Shown here: piece by piece, positions 19,604 through 29,294 of the stretch | Position numbering within the stretch: position 1 is the stretch's first letter | How the letters are laid out: every line of letters starts with the position of its first letter | NCBI RefSeq assembly: GCF_018917235.1 | Contig: NZ_JAHLOF010000012.1 | Span: 1 to 42,011, forward strand | From: Metaclostridioides mangenotii | GTDB lineage: Bacteria > Bacillota > Clostridia > Peptostreptococcales > Peptostreptococcaceae | Length of the DNA stretch: 42,011 nucleotides | Reading direction: 5' to 3' | The notes under the pieces: generated by a model | Seen by the model: only the letters and a program-made list of their open reading frames with translations | Databases searched by the model: none | What the model was told of the DNA's origin: nothing | Program-made: the position numbers and the translations under genes

Positions 19604-20473
19604 CTACTCTATAATCATTGAAATTATATTATTTAAATCCTCGTCATTGTAGTACTCTATCTCTATTTTACCTTTTCTTTTACCTCTAGATATATTTACT
19701 TTTGTTCCAAATACATTCATAAGTTTATCTTCTACATCTACGATAAACATATCTTTTTCTTCTTTTGATTTTTGGGGAGCTTCAACTTCTTTACCTTCAC
19801 ATATTTTTTTTGCTATAGCTTCAATTTCTCTTACAGATAATTCTTCATCAACTATTCTCTGCGCTAATTTGATTTGCACTTCTTTATCTGTGATTTTTAG
19901 AAGGGCCTTACCATGCCCCGCTGTGATTTTTCCAACATCTATCATATCCCTTACTTCTTCACAAAGATTTAGTAATCTTAGTGTATTTGTAATATGAGGT
20001 CTACTTTTACCGACTGCTTCTGATATCTCCTCTTGAGTAACATTGTAATTATCAATTAAACCTTTATAAGCTACTGCCTCTTCAATAGAGTTTAAATTTT
20101 CTCTTTGAAGGTTTTCGATTAACGCTATTTCCATTACGCTTTTCATAGGTATATCTTTTACTACTGCTGGTATATCTTTCTTTTTTGCAAGTTTTGAAGC
20201 TCTATATCTTCTTTCTCCTGCTATTATCATATATTTATTATCATTATCAGGCTTTAATACTATAGGTTGTAATACTCCATGATTTTTTATAGATTCACTT
20301 AGAATTTCTATTTTATCTTGATCAAAAACCTTTCTTGGCTGAGAACTATTAGGATATATCTTATCTATGTCAATATTAACTATATCTTTTTGATTTATTT
20401 CCTCATTTATTTCAGGTATTAGAGCACTAAGACCTCTACCGAGTCTATTTGTTCTCTTTGTCTTCTTCTCCAT
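19604..20473 (-). CDS. parB: Chromosome partitioning protein ParB (Spo0J)
   Basis: ParB binds parS sites and, as a CTP-dependent clamp, loads condensin and stimulates ParA. It has 289 residues. The N-terminal RLGRGLSALI segment (10-19) is the ParA-contacting motif, GERRYR (86-91) is the CTP-binding arginine box, and a helix-turn-helix follows around 140-175. The ATG directly abuts the parA stop codon, with GAGGAGGAT inside the parA end as its ribosome binding site, so the two are translationally coupled. The downstream neighbour is a cysteine desulfurase. I found no consensus parS site in the window. Confidence 0.96.
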   Translation of the reverse strand: MEKKTKRTNRLGRGLSALIPEINEEINQKDIVNIDIDKIYPNSSQPRKVFDQDKIEILSESIKNHGVLQPIVLKPDNDNKYMIIAGERRYRASKLAKKKDIPAVVKDIPMKSVMEIALIENLQRENLNSIEEAVAYKGLIDNYNVTQEEISEAVGKSRPHITNTLRLLNLCEEVRDMIDVGKITAGHGKALLKITDKEVQIKLAQRIVDEELSVREIEAIAKKICEGKEVEAPQKSKEEKDMFIVDVEDKLMNVFGTKVNISRGKRKGKIEIEYYNDEDLNNIISMIIE

Positions 20474-21247
20474 CTATATCTCATCCTCCTCTAAAAATAT
20501 AAACTCTTCAGCAAGTTCTTGATAAGCTAAAGAACCTTTACATCTGCTATCATAATAAATAGCTGGCTTTCCGTGACTTGGTGCTTCGGCTAGTCTTACA
20601 TTTCTAGGAATTAAGCTAGTATATACGCTACCTTTAAAGTATTTTTTAACCTCTTCTACTACTTGTATTGATAGATTTGCTCTACCATCAAACATACTAA
20701 GTACAACGCCTTGTATTTCTAAATTAGGATTTAATCTTGATTTTACTAGTTTTATTGTCTCCATAAGTTGACTTACCCCTTCAAGTGCATAATACTCACA
20801 CTGTATCGGTATAAGTACACTATTTACTGCAGTAAGTGAGTTAATAGTTAACATCCCAAGTGAAGGAGGACAATCTATAAATATGTAATCATAATTATCT
20901 TTAACACCAGATAAAGCTTTTTTTAGTATAAATTCTCTTTCATCAATTTTTGAAAGCTCTATTTCCGCACCTGCTAATTCCGTTGCTGATGCTACTACAT
21001 CTACATTTTCAAATTCTGTTGTTATTATAGCCTCTTTTAAGTCGACACCATCTAACATTACTTCGTATATTGTATTTTCGACTTCATTTTTATCAATTCC
21101 ATATCCACTAGTAGTATTACCTTGCGGATCTAAGTCGAGAACAAGTACTTTTTTGCCCATTTGTGCAATACTTGCGCTTAAATTTACATTTGTAGTGGTT
21201 TTTCCAACGCCGCCTTTTTGGTTAAAAACAGCAATAACTTTTCCCAT
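20474..21247 (-). CDS. parA: Chromosome partitioning ATPase ParA (Soj)
   Basis: Soj is a deviant-Walker ATPase that works with ParB in segregation and modulates DnaA. It has 257 residues, with the P-loop KGGVGKTT at 11-18, the DLDPQGNTTSG segment after it and the DCPPSLG motif further on. An upstream GTG would add three residues, but that GTG is part of the AGAGGTG ribosome binding site, so I chose ATG at 21247. It starts 139 bases after the end of noc, which has its own terminator, so parA-parB-csd is a separate unit. The chromosomal location beside oriC makes a plasmid-type role unlikely. Confidence 0.96.
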   Translation of the reverse strand: MGKVIAVFNQKGGVGKTTTNVNLSASIAQMGKKVLVLDLDPQGNTTSGYGIDKNEVENTIYEVMLDGVDLKEAIITTEFENVDVVASATELAGAEIELSKIDEREFILKKALSGVKDNYDYIFIDCPPSLGMLTINSLTAVNSVLIPIQCEYYALEGVSQLMETIKLVKSRLNPNLEIQGVVLSMFDGRANLSIQVVEEVKKYFKGSVYTSLIPRNVRLAEAPSHGKPAIYYDSRCKGSLAYQELAEEFIFLEEDEI

Positions 21248-21355
21248 GGGATTCACCTCTCTATTTGCTTTTGATTATCCATTAATGCTTAATAGTATAA
21301 ACTATATTTTTCATTATAAATACTTTACCATAAATACATATGATGATAATTTATA

Positions 21356-21385
21356 ATAAAAAAAGACTACTGAACACAGTAATCT
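21356..21385 (-). terminator. noc terminator
   Basis: The minus-strand RNA has AGATTACTG and CAGTAGTCT, nine pairs including one G-U, around TGTT, followed by TTTTTTT (21363-21357). It starts immediately after the noc stop codon. Confidence 0.85.
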
Positions 21386-22174
21386 CTATTTTTTAGGGAT
21401 CTTAACAACGACCTCCATATAATCTCCCTTATCTATCTCATTATATTTAGCTTCAATACCTGTATTAGTTATAGCATCAAAGGCTTGCTTTAAAGTATTT
21501 AGGTATATTCTTATACTCATCGCACCCTTTATATTCTGTTTTTTATCTTGCTCTTTACCATTATTGTTTAGATCTTCTAGGATGTCTTTAATTAACTTCT
21601 CTGTTTTCTTAACTGTTAGTTCGTTTTTTATTACTTTATCTAATACCTGTAACATCAGTTCTTCGTTAGGTAACTTTAGAAACGCTCTTGCATGTCTTTC
21701 AGTCAGGTTATTTTCTATCAAGCTGGATTTTATTTCATTCGGCAATTTTAATATTCTTAGCTTGTTGGCTATGGTCGATTGGTTTTTACCCAACTTTTCA
21801 GCTAACTGTTGTTGAGTAAACTGATGCTCCCTTATTAAATTATCATAACCTATAGATTCCTCAATAAAATTTAGGTCTTCCCTCTGCAGATTTTCTAATA
21901 AAGCTAAAACTGCAGATGATTCATCATCCATGTTGTTGACAATAGCCGGAATAGTTTCTAAGCCCGCAAGCTTTGCAGCTCTGTATCTTCTTTCACCTGC
22001 AATCAATTCATATTTATCATCTTTTGCTCGAACTGTTATTGGTTGAAGTATTCCATACGCCTTTATAGAATTACTCAATTCCTCCAATGAAACTTGTGAA
22101 AAAACCTTTCTCGGCTGATATGGATTTGGTACTATATTAACTACAGCTATCTCTATAACTCTTTTTTCTTCCAT
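21386..22174 (-). CDS. noc: Nucleoid occlusion protein Noc, short N-terminus
   Basis: Noc is a ParB paralogue that binds its own sites across the chromosome and keeps the division ring off the nucleoid. It has 262 residues, with GERRYR at 60-65 and a central helix-turn-helix (FTQQQLAEKLGKNQSTIAN). In Bacillus an N-terminal amphipathic helix of about 10 residues tethers Noc to the membrane. Here the protein starts MEEKRVIEIAVVNIVPNPYQ, already in the ParB fold, and two in-frame TAA codons lie directly upstream, so no longer form exists. It follows rsmG as in other Firmicutes. A second Spo0J paralogue is the alternative reading. Confidence 0.85.
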   Translation of the reverse strand: MEEKRVIEIAVVNIVPNPYQPRKVFSQVSLEELSNSIKAYGILQPITVRAKDDKYELIAGERRYRAAKLAGLETIPAIVNNMDDESSAVLALLENLQREDLNFIEESIGYDNLIREHQFTQQQLAEKLGKNQSTIANKLRILKLPNEIKSSLIENNLTERHARAFLKLPNEELMLQVLDKVIKNELTVKKTEKLIKDILEDLNNNGKEQDKKQNIKGAMSIRIYLNTLKQAFDAITNTGIEAKYNEIDKGDYMEVVVKIPKK

Positions 22175-22280
22175 AACATACCTCTCTTATTAGATATAAA
22201 TATAATTTAGTATATAAAGTTAATTTCTTCATCAACTTTAATAAAACCTCTATTTTTTATCTATTTATAATAAATTAAAA

Positions 22281-22296
22281 TATTTCCTAGGAAATA
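22281..22296. promoter_or_regulatory. Noc-binding-site-like palindrome
   Basis: TATTTCCTAGGAAATA is a perfect 16-bp palindrome in the rsmG-noc gap. It resembles the Bacillus Noc site ATTTCCCGGGAAAT, differing only in the central bases. It lies about 105 bases before the noc start codon, so it could be an autoregulatory or nucleation site. Family knowledge plus inference. Confidence 0.55.
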
Positions 22297-22321
22297 TCAG
22301 AGTAATATTGCTCATTATATA

Positions 22322-23041
22322 CTATAATATAGGATTTTTTGATGGTTTTCCAGCTTTTCTTGGGTATTTAGATGGTGTATTTTTCTTTTTTTCAAAAACT
22401 AATATATTATGACTTAAATCAATTTCTGGTAAAATTATGTCTATTTTTTCTACAAATTCTACCCCTAACACCCTCATAGCATTTTTTGATTCTTCTAATT
22501 CTAGGTCCGCATTTGGACCTTTTAAACATATAAAATATCCTCCAACCTTTATGAATGGTACACAAAGCTCTAATAAAACAGGTAGTCCTGCAACTGCCCT
22601 TGCTGTTGCAACATCGTATTGTTCTCTGTAATCGACATTTTTACCAAAGTCTTCTGCTCTTCCATGTATATACTTTATATATTTCAGTTCTAGCTCTTCC
22701 CCAACTGTTTGAAGAAAGTTTATTCTTTTATTTAGAGAGTCAAGCAACGTCAACTCAATATCATTTAAACAGATCTTTAAAGGTAAACCAGGAAATCCAG
22801 CACCAGTTCCAACATCAATAATAGATATACCATCTTTTATATACCCATTTTTTACAGCAGAAATAGAATCCAAGAAGTGTTTTATATACACTTCTTTTTC
22901 TTCTTCTATCCCAGTTAAATTCATTTTTTGATTCCACTCAACTAGTATTTCTCTATAGTTGCTAAACTTATCTAACATGCTATCATCAGTATTTATTCCA
23001 AACTCTTTAAGACCAGATTTCAATAAATCTCTATTGTTCAT
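22322..23041 (-). CDS. rsmG: 16S rRNA m7G527 methyltransferase
   Basis: RsmG (GidB) uses S-adenosylmethionine to methylate N7 of G527 in 16S rRNA. It has 239 residues, the SAM-binding [14 protein letters not shown] at 77-89, and the basic C-terminal [12 protein letters not shown] tail typical of the family. The ATG lies inside the end of mnmG (11-base overlap) with GGAGG in place, indicating coupled translation. Loss of this enzyme gives low-level streptomycin resistance in other bacteria; this copy looks intact. Confidence 0.96.
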   Translation of the reverse strand: MNNRDLLKSGLKEFGINTDDSMLDKFSNYREILVEWNQKMNLTGIEEEKEVYIKHFLDSISAVKNGYIKDGISIIDVGTGAGFPGLPLKICLNDIELTLLDSLNKRINFLQTVGEELELKYIKYIHGRAEDFGKNVDYREQYDVATARAVAGLPVLLELCVPFIKVGGYFICLKGPNADLELEESKNAMRVLGVEFVEKIDIILPEIDLSHNILVFEKKKNTPSKYPRKAGKPSKNPIL

Positions 23042-24929
23042 TATTTCCTCCTTTAGACTTTTTCATCTGCTCTAAATATATTAGAAGTACAGATATATCT
23101 GCAGGAGAAACTCCTGATATACGAGATGCTTGTCCTATTGATATAGGTTTTATCTCATCTAGTTTTTGTCTAGCTTCTATTTTTAATCCATCAATAGAAG
23201 AATAGTCTAAGTCTTCATTTAATTTTTTATTTTCTAGTTTTTTAAATTGATCTATCTGTTTAAGTTGCTTATCAATATATCCTTCGTATTTAGTCATTAC
23301 TTCACATTGATTTTTTACTTCATTGGAAACATCGTAACTTGGACCTTTACCTATTCTTTCAATAAGCTCATAATTTACTTCTGGTCTTTTTAAGAACTCA
23401 TACAAAGATATTCCAACTTTAATAGGAGAAGCGTTTAATTTTTCCAATTGATCGTTTACTTCTTTTGGAGTAACTCTATCTGTCTTTAATCTATCAAATT
23501 CTTGTTTTACTTGTTCTTTTTTATTTAAAAATCTTTGATATCTCTCATCAGTCACTAGTCCAGCTTCATATCCTTTTTCTGTTAGTCTCATATCAGCATT
23601 GTCTTGTCTTAAGTACAACCTATACTCAGCTCTAGACGTCATAATTCTATAAGGCTCATTTGTTCCTTTAGTAACTAGATCATCTAATAAAACCCCTATA
23701 TAGGCTTCTGATCTATCAAGAATAAAAGGTTCTTTACCTTCTATTTTTCTAACTGCATTAATACCGGCCATTAACCCTTGTGATGCAGCTTCTTCGTAAC
23801 CTGATGTACCGTTAAATTGTCCGGCACTAAACAGATTTTCTACACCTTTTATCTCTAGATTAATTTTAAGTTGAGTAGGATCTACACAGTCATATTCTAT
23901 AGCATATGCAGGCCTCATTATCTTGCAATTTTCGAAGCCTTTTATAGTTCTATACATCTCTACTTGTACTTCGTAAGGTAAACTTGTCGATATTCCTTGA
24001 ACATACATCTCCTTAGTATTTATACCTTCTGGTTCTATAAATAACTGGTGGGATGATTTATCATTAAATCTAACTACTTTATCCTCTATCGAAGGGCAAT
24101 ATCTAGCTCCTGTACTATCAATTTCGCCACTATACATAGCTGATCTATTTAAATTGTTCATTATTACTTCTTTAGTATCTTCTGTAGTTCTAGTTAAAAA
24201 ACATGGCTCTTGCTTAATTTCTAAGTTATCATTCATAAAAGAAAAAGGAGTTATCTTTTCGTCTCCTTCTTGCATTTGCATAACAGAGAAATCTATGCTG
24301 TCTCTGTGTACCCTTGCTGGAGTTCCAGTTTTAAATCTTCTCATTCTAAGACCAAGCTTATCCAGACTTTCAGTTAAACTCTTAGCATAACCTAAAGCAT
24401 GTGGTCCTTCATTATATGAAACTTCTCCAATGTGTATCATTGAATTTAAATAAACACCTGTCGCAAGTATTACTGCTTTTGCATAATATTCGCAACCTAG
24501 TTTTGTAACCACACCTTTTACGATATTGCCTTCAGATATAATATCTATAACTTCATCCATAACTAAATCTATATTAGGCTCATTTTCAAGTGTCTTTTTC
24601 ATTTCCTCGTGATACTTAAACTTATCTGCCTGTGTTCTAAGTGAATGAACAGCTGGACCTTTAGCTGTATTTAACATTCTGCTTTGTATAAAAGTCTTAT
24701 CTATATTTACACCCATTTCTCCACCGAGTGCATCTATCTCTTTTACTAACTGACCCTTACCCGTTCCTCCTATTGATGGATTACAGGCAAGTAATGCAAT
24801 CGAGTCTAAAGACATTGTTACCAATAAAGTTTTGTAACCCATTCTTGCTGTAGCTAGTGCTGCTTCACAGCCAGCATGTCCAGCTCCAACTACTACAAAG
24901 TCGTATTCTCCTGCTCTATATCTTTTCAT
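23031..24929 (-). CDS. mnmG: tRNA uridine-34 carboxymethylaminomethyl enzyme, FAD subunit
   Basis: MnmG (GidA) pairs with MnmE to install the carboxymethylaminomethyl group on wobble U34 of several tRNAs, using FAD, NADH, methylene-tetrahydrofolate and glycine. It has 632 residues. The dinucleotide-binding [11 protein letters not shown] starts at 15, [15 protein letters not shown] follows, and [18 protein letters not shown] and the helical C-terminal domain are present. AAAGGAG precedes the ATG. It starts 41 bases after mnmE ends and overlaps rsmG, so the three form an operon in the usual order. Confidence 0.97.
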   Translation of the reverse strand: MKRYRAGEYDFVVVGAGHAGCEAALATARMGYKTLLVTMSLDSIALLACNPSIGGTGKGQLVKEIDALGGEMGVNIDKTFIQSRMLNTAKGPAVHSLRTQADKFKYHEEMKKTLENEPNIDLVMDEVIDIISEGNIVKGVVTKLGCEYYAKAVILATGVYLNSMIHIGEVSYNEGPHALGYAKSLTESLDKLGLRMRRFKTGTPARVHRDSIDFSVMQMQEGDEKITPFSFMNDNLEIKQEPCFLTRTTEDTKEVIMNNLNRSAMYSGEIDSTGARYCPSIEDKVVRFNDKSSHQLFIEPEGINTKEMYVQGISTSLPYEVQVEMYRTIKGFENCKIMRPAYAIEYDCVDPTQLKINLEIKGVENLFSAGQFNGTSGYEEAASQGLMAGINAVRKIEGKEPFILDRSEAYIGVLLDDLVTKGTNEPYRIMTSRAEYRLYLRQDNADMRLTEKGYEAGLVTDERYQRFLNKKEQVKQEFDRLKTDRVTPKEVNDQLEKLNASPIKVGISLYEFLKRPEVNYELIERIGKGPSYDVSNEVKNQCEVMTKYEGYIDKQLKQIDQFKKLENKKLNEDLDYSSIDGLKIEARQKLDEIKPISIGQASRISGVSPADISVLLIYLEQMKKSKGGNNEQ

Positions 24930-24970
24930 TTATGGCTCCTTTCATTATACTAGTTCCATGAAAAACAAAT

Positions 24971-26350
24971 TTATTTCCCAATGCAGAAATTATTGAATAT
25001 ATTATCTAGTAAATCTTCTGTGACCGTATCTCCATTTATATAGCCAAGGTAATCCCATATATTTTTAAGATCTACCTCTATAAAATCAAGTGGCATCTTT
25101 TGATAAATTGCATCTAGCGCATCCATAACAGATTTATGAGCTTTGGCCAAAGCGTCTCTATGTCTAGTGTTACTTATGACAATCTCTGAAGAATTTTTGA
25201 CATCTCCTTTATACACTAAATTTTCTATTTTATTTTCTAATTTTTCTATGCCTTCTTGTTTTAATGCACTTATCTCTATTATACTATTATTTTCTACATA
25301 ATTACTTATTTTTTCTTCTTCAATTTGTTTTTTAAGATCTGTTTTGTTTAATAAAACAATTGTCTTGTTCTTATCAATGCTTTCAAGGATTTCTAAATCT
25401 TCATCAGTAAGTTTTTCAGAATAATCTAAAACCATAATAACTAGATCTGCGTTTATAAGAGATTCTCTAGATTTTTCTACACCAATTTTTTCAACTACAT
25501 CTTCAGTTTCTCTAATTCCAGCAGTATCAACTATTTTTATTGGAATCCCTCTTATATTTACAAACTCCTCTATAACATCTCTTGTTGTTCCTGGTATATC
25601 TGTTACAATTGCTCTTTTTTCTCCTAAAATTAAGTTTAATAAAGAAGATTTTCCGACATTTGGTTTACCTACTATTACAGTTTTAAGTCCTTCTCTAAAT
25701 ATCTTTCCACTTTCTGAAGAATCATAAAGCTTTTTAATTTCTTTTTCTAGTTCTTCTGTCTTTTCTTTAAGAGTATTGTAAGTAATAAACTCAATATCTT
25801 CCTCTGGGTAATCTATTGCCACTGTAACATGAGCTAATAATTCAGTCACCTTATCTCTTAAACTTCTTATTTTAATCGATAGAGTACCTTCCAATTGCTC
25901 CTGAGCTACCTCATGAGATTTACTCGTCTTGGCATTTATTACGTCTATTACTGCTTCAGCTTGAGATAAATCTATTCTTCCGTTTAAAAAGGCTCTTTTA
26001 GTAAATTCTCCCGGCTCTGCAAGTCTTACATCTTTAGACAGTATAAGCTCTAAAATTTTCTTTACTGATATAAAGCCACCATGGCAATTTATCTCAATAA
26101 CATCCTCTGCTGTATATGATTTAGGACCTTTCATATATGCTAAAAGGACTTCATCTATAATCTTTCCATCGTCTACAATATTTCCGTAAATCAAAGATCT
26201 ATTATTATACTCGCTAATTTCCTTTCCTGAAACAGATTTGAAAATACTCTCTGCAATTACTAGGGATTTTTCTCCACTAATTCTTAGTATTCCTATACCA
26301 CCTTCACCTGGTGCCGTTGCTATCGCAACTATTGTATCATCTATATACAA
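24971..26350 (-). CDS. mnmE: tRNA modification GTPase MnmE
   Basis: This is the GTPase partner of MnmG in wobble-uridine modification. From the chosen TTG start it has 459 residues: an N-terminal folate-binding domain, a G domain with GKPNVGKS at 228-235 and DIPGTTRD after it, and the C-terminal CIGK box whose cysteine is essential. A GTG nine bases upstream keeps the frame, but it is the tail of the GAGAGGTG ribosome binding site, and MYIDDTIVAIATAPGEGGIG matches the family start. The jag terminator lies just upstream, so mnmE-mnmG-rsmG has its own transcription start. Confidence 0.95.
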   Translation of the reverse strand: MYIDDTIVAIATAPGEGGIGILRISGEKSLVIAESIFKSVSGKEISEYNNRSLIYGNIVDDGKIIDEVLLAYMKGPKSYTAEDVIEINCHGGFISVKKILELILSKDVRLAEPGEFTKRAFLNGRIDLSQAEAVIDVINAKTSKSHEVAQEQLEGTLSIKIRSLRDKVTELLAHVTVAIDYPEEDIEFITYNTLKEKTEELEKEIKKLYDSSESGKIFREGLKTVIVGKPNVGKSSLLNLILGEKRAIVTDIPGTTRDVIEEFVNIRGIPIKIVDTAGIRETEDVVEKIGVEKSRESLINADLVIMVLDYSEKLTDEDLEILESIDKNKTIVLLNKTDLKKQIEEEKISNYVENNSIIEISALKQEGIEKLENKIENLVYKGDVKNSSEIVISNTRHRDALAKAHKSVMDALDAIYQKMPLDFIEVDLKNIWDYLGYINGDTVTEDLLDNIFNNFCIGK

Positions 26351-26420
26351 GGATATCACCTCTCATTTATTCAACTTGTTATTTCTTATTATAACCCTAA
26401 ATATTATATATAATAAATTT

Positions 26421-26450
26421 AAAAAATAAAACCCCCTATCACATAGGAGG
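26421..26450 (-). terminator. jag terminator
   Basis: The minus-strand RNA has CCTCCTAT and ATAGGGGG, eight pairs with one G-U, around a three-base loop, followed by TTTTATTTTTT (26431-26421). It closes the rpmH-rnpA-yidD-yidC-jag unit 11 bases after the jag stop. Confidence 0.85.
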
Positions 26451-26460
26451 CTACCTTAAA

Positions 26461-27165
26461 CTATTGCTCTTTACACTCTATAACTAATCTTCTATATGGA
26501 TCTGTTCCCTCGCTATAAGTTATAACATACTTATCATTTTGCAAAGCTGAGTGTATTATTCTTCTCTCATAAGGATTCATATAATCCAATTTCTTTGTTT
26601 TTTTAGTTTTAGCTACTTCTCTAGCAACTTTATTAGCATATCTTACTAGAGACTCTTTTCTCTTCTTTCTATAGTTGCCAATGTCTATAAGAACTCTCAT
26701 CTTAGAGTCTTTATTTATCTTATTTAAAGCTAGTCCAGTTAAAAGCTGGATAGAATCCAACGTTTCTCCTCTTCTACCTATTAAGCTAGAAGCTTCTTTC
26801 CCAACAATATCAATCTTTATAAGATTACCTTCCTGAACTACTTTAACTTCTGCGTCGATATTAGAATTTTTTAAAATTCCTTCAACAAAATTCTTTGAAA
26901 TTTCAATTTCAGATTTCTTTTCAACTCCCGATACAGCTACTTCTCCCTCTGTATCAGCAACTGATTTTACTTTTGCTTGTTCAGATTTTTCTACTAAAGT
27001 AATCTTAAAAACTCCATCTTTAGCTCCAATTAAACCTAAGAAGCCTTTACTTGGATTTTCAATAACTTCTACTTCTATATCTTCTCTTTTCGCATTAAAT
27101 TTTGTTAAAGCTTTAGATATAGCATCTTCTTTACTTTTGCTTTTTATTTCTAGGCTTTGTATCAT
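26461..27165 (-). CDS. jag: KH/R3H RNA-binding protein Jag (KhpB)
   Basis: KhpB, with KhpA, is a small-RNA and mRNA-binding protein affecting cell elongation and sporulation in Firmicutes. The 234-residue protein has a Jag N-terminal domain (KSKEDAISKALTKFN), a KH domain with the GRRGETLDSIQ loop and a C-terminal R3H domain (MNPYERRIIHSALQ). The frame continues 9 codons upstream, but the ATG at 27165 has AAGGAGGAT at the right distance inside the end of yidC. The 35-base overlap with yidC implies coupling. Confidence 0.94.
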   Translation of the reverse strand: MIQSLEIKSKSKEDAISKALTKFNAKREDIEVEVIENPSKGFLGLIGAKDGVFKITLVEKSEQAKVKSVADTEGEVAVSGVEKKSEIEISKNFVEGILKNSNIDAEVKVVQEGNLIKIDIVGKEASSLIGRRGETLDSIQLLTGLALNKINKDSKMRVLIDIGNYRKKRKESLVRYANKVAREVAKTKKTKKLDYMNPYERRIIHSALQNDKYVITYSEGTDPYRRLVIECKEQ

Positions 27166-27838
27166 TGATTGTATCCTCCTTAGCATTAGCAAGTCTTCTT
27201 TTTAATGGACCAACTATCAACAAGTGTTGTGCTGCTGAGAATAAGTTACTTACTGTCCAATAAAGTGTAAGTCCTGCTGGAAAAATAAATCCCCAATAAA
27301 ATGAGAACCCAGTCATTACATAAGTCATGTATTTCATAGAACCTTCTAATTGATCAGTAGGAGTTGTGATTTTTTGCATTATATATGCACTAACCCCAGA
27401 AAAAATAGCCATTATATAGTCCGGCTTTGTTAAAGTTTTTATCCATAAAATCCCTGTATCAGCTAATTTAAAAGCTGCTTGCGTATCAAAAACACCGTAC
27501 TTAACTGGATCTTTTAGTACCCAAAACAGCCCTATGATTATAGGCATTTGCACCAAAAGAGGTAAACATCCTGCAAGTGGGTTTATTTTAGATTCAGAGT
27601 ATAGCTTTTGAATTTCTTGATTTTGTTTTTCTGGTTTATTCTTATACTTTTCTTGTATTTCCTTAATGCGAGGCTGTATTTCTTGCATAGCCTGCGTTGA
27701 TTTTGTTTGTTTAACTGTTAGTGGTAATAGAATTAACTTTATAATTACAGTAAATATAATTATAGATAATCCGTAATGCTGAACAAATTCAAATATTACT
27801 CTTAAAATTTGCCCTAATAATTCTCCTATAAAATTCAA
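27131..27838 (-). CDS. yidC: Membrane protein insertase YidC/OxaA
   Basis: YidC inserts small membrane proteins alone or with Sec. From the TTG at 27838 the protein has 235 residues with about five transmembrane helices: an N-terminal one, HYGLSIIIFTVIIKLILLPL, the CLPLLVQMPIIIGLFW segment, and two near the C-terminus. The conserved arginine-equivalent basic position lies in the first cytoplasmic side of the core. A farther upstream TTG is inside the GGGAGGT ribosome binding site and is rejected as start. This is the short Gram-positive form without the periplasmic domain. No lipobox is seen, unlike SpoIIIJ of Bacillus. Confidence 0.93.
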   Translation of the reverse strand: MNFIGELLGQILRVIFEFVQHYGLSIIIFTVIIKLILLPLTVKQTKSTQAMQEIQPRIKEIQEKYKNKPEKQNQEIQKLYSESKINPLAGCLPLLVQMPIIIGLFWVLKDPVKYGVFDTQAAFKLADTGILWIKTLTKPDYIMAIFSGVSAYIMQKITTPTDQLEGSMKYMTYVMTGFSFYWGFIFPAGLTLYWTVSNLFSAAQHLLIVGPLKRRLANAKEDTINDTKPRNKKQK

Positions 27839-27868
27839 AATTAAACCTCCCAAATTATAATGCCTATT

Positions 27869-28120
27869 TTACTTCACAGGATCGTATCCTCCTGGATGAA
27901 ATGGATGACATTTTAAGATTCTCCTTATTGACAAATACATACCTTTTAATAACCCATACTTCTTAAATGCATCTATCGAATATTGTGAACACGTTGGATA
28001 AAATCTACAAGTTGGACCTTTAAGCGGAGAAATATATTTTTGATAAAACCTTACTATATATATACAGAATTTCGCTAAGTAAGCGCCAATCCCCTTTAAA
28101 AAGTAAACTAATTTATTCAA
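27869..28120 (-). CDS. yidD: Membrane protein insertion efficiency factor YidD
   Basis: YidD is a small, membrane-associated helper of YidC-dependent insertion. The 83 residues include the family core [18 protein letters not shown], with both cysteines, and the C-terminal [12 protein letters not shown]. An amphipathic N-terminal segment precedes them. The start is TTG behind a perfect AAGGAGGT. It lies between rnpA and yidC in the universal order. Confidence 0.95.
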   Translation of the reverse strand: MNKLVYFLKGIGAYLAKFCIYIVRFYQKYISPLKGPTCRFYPTCSQYSIDAFKKYGLLKGMYLSIRRILKCHPFHPGGYDPVK

Positions 28121-28158
28121 AATATTACCTCCTTTTATATACCTATAAATAAAGTATA

Positions 28159-28503
28159 TTAATTAGATACTCCTGATTTTTTTACCAAGTACTTCACAGA
28201 TTTATCTATATCTTCAAAACTAGCATTTGAGCTAGAAACTCTAGCTATAAATACTATATCATATCCTGGCTTTATTTTATCGTCAATATTTATTCTGTAA
28301 GCTTCTTTTATTAATCTTCTAACCTTATTTCTTGTAACGGCATTTCCAACTTTTTTAGACACAGATATTCCAATTCTACTTTCTTCTGTTCTTTTTTCAA
28401 GTATATATATTACTAAATATTTATTTGCAAAAGATTTACCGTGTTTATATACCTTTCTAAAATCAGAATCCTTCTTTATACCGTTTGTAAAATTAAAATA
28501 CAT
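28159..28503 (-). CDS. rnpA: Ribonuclease P protein component
   Basis: RnpA is the protein subunit of RNase P that helps the catalytic RNA remove tRNA 5' leaders. It has 114 residues, with the family RNR motif in [14 protein letters not shown] and the preceding [13 protein letters not shown]. The ATG follows GGAGG. A terminator-like hairpin sits between rpmH and rnpA, so rnpA is probably made by read-through at a lower level than rpmH, as expected from their needs. Confidence 0.97.
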   Translation of the reverse strand: MYFNFTNGIKKDSDFRKVYKHGKSFANKYLVIYILEKRTEESRIGISVSKKVGNAVTRNKVRRLIKEAYRINIDDKIKPGYDIVFIARVSSSNASFEDIDKSVKYLVKKSGVSN

Positions 28504-28544
28504 AATTTACCTCCATAAACACAAATAAATCTCGTAAAATTACA

Positions 28545-28571
28545 CAAAAAGGCCACTATAATAAGCGGCCT
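28545..28571 (-). terminator. Partial terminator after rpmH
   Basis: The minus-strand RNA has AGGCCGCT and AGTGGCCT, eight pairs with one G-U, around six bases, followed by TTTTTG. It lies in the rpmH-rnpA gap and should lower rnpA expression relative to rpmH. Confidence 0.7.
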
Positions 28572-28578
28572 CCTGTAA

Positions 28579-28713
28579 CTAATGAGTTAATCTATTTCTA
28601 CCTCTAGTTCTTCTTCTCTTTAACACATTTCTTCCGTTAGATGTTTTCATTCTTTTTCTGAAACCATGCTCTTTCTTTCTTTGTCTCTTTTTAGGTTGAT
28701 AAGTTCTCTTCAT
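28579..28713 (-). CDS. rpmH: 50S ribosomal protein L34
   Basis: L34 is a tiny, highly basic large-subunit protein. The 44 codons read [20 protein letters not shown] onward and end in RGRNRLTH, an unmistakable L34. An AAAGGCGGTG ribosome binding site precedes the ATG. A fully consensus promoter stands about 80 bases upstream, at the edge of oriC. It heads the rpmH-rnpA-yidD-yidC-jag set and is transcribed away from the origin. Confidence 0.97.
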   Translation of the reverse strand: MKRTYQPKKRQRKKEHGFRKRMKTSNGRNVLKRRRTRGRNRLTH

Positions 28714-28793
28714 TATATAGCACCGCCTTTCTCATTCTGTTTTCCGTTTATTAAAAAAATAACTTTACCGTCAGAGTAAATATAACACATACA

Positions 28794-28822
28794 ATTATAA
28801 ATACTTTTTAACTACTTGTCAA
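28794..28822 (-). promoter_or_regulatory. Consensus promoter of rpmH
   Basis: On the minus strand TTGACA (28822-28817), exactly 17 bases and TATAAT (28799-28794): both hexamers are perfect. It drives rpmH and the genes after it and lies beside the first DnaA-box cluster. Confidence 0.85.
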
Positions 28823-28899
28823 CGAGTTTTTATAGCAGTTTGGAAGATTTACAAAAAAACATCTAAATAGAATTGAATAGAGGAATATCTACTTTAATG

Positions 28900-29294
28900 T
28901 ATATATATATTGAAGAAAATATAATAGTTGATAAATTTATCAACAGGCTGTGAATATTCTGGATAAATTCTTGAAGTTTGATATATATTTTGATATTATT
29001 AATATACTTGTTGATAAGTTGATAACTTTACTAACTTATCCAGAGTTATGCACAATTTGTGGATAAACTTGTTAATAACTTTTATTATTATCATTTATAT
29101 CATAGTTATACTAACATTTATAACGTTAATAATTTTATCTACAAACTGTTTATAATTATTTAAAATTTTACAATAATATTTATTTATCAACATAGCTATC
29201 CATATATTTTTAATTAATTGTCGTTATATAAAAATATTCTTTGTTTTTGTTAATATATTGTGGAAAAAACTAAATCGGTACGGAGGTTTATATT
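28900..29294. other. oriC, first DnaA-box cluster (rpmH-dnaA gap)
   Basis: AT-rich origin region with DnaA boxes on both strands: TTATCAACA at 28937 and 29184, the reverse of TTATCCAGA at 28958, the reverse of TTATCAACA at 29009, TTATCCAGA at 29036, TTATGCACA at 29046, and the perfect TTATCCACA (reverse) at 29058. The boxes at 29036-29066 are nearly back to back. With the dnaA-dnaN cluster they form a bipartite origin. dnaA has CGGAGG at 29281-29286 as ribosome binding site. Confidence 0.9.
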
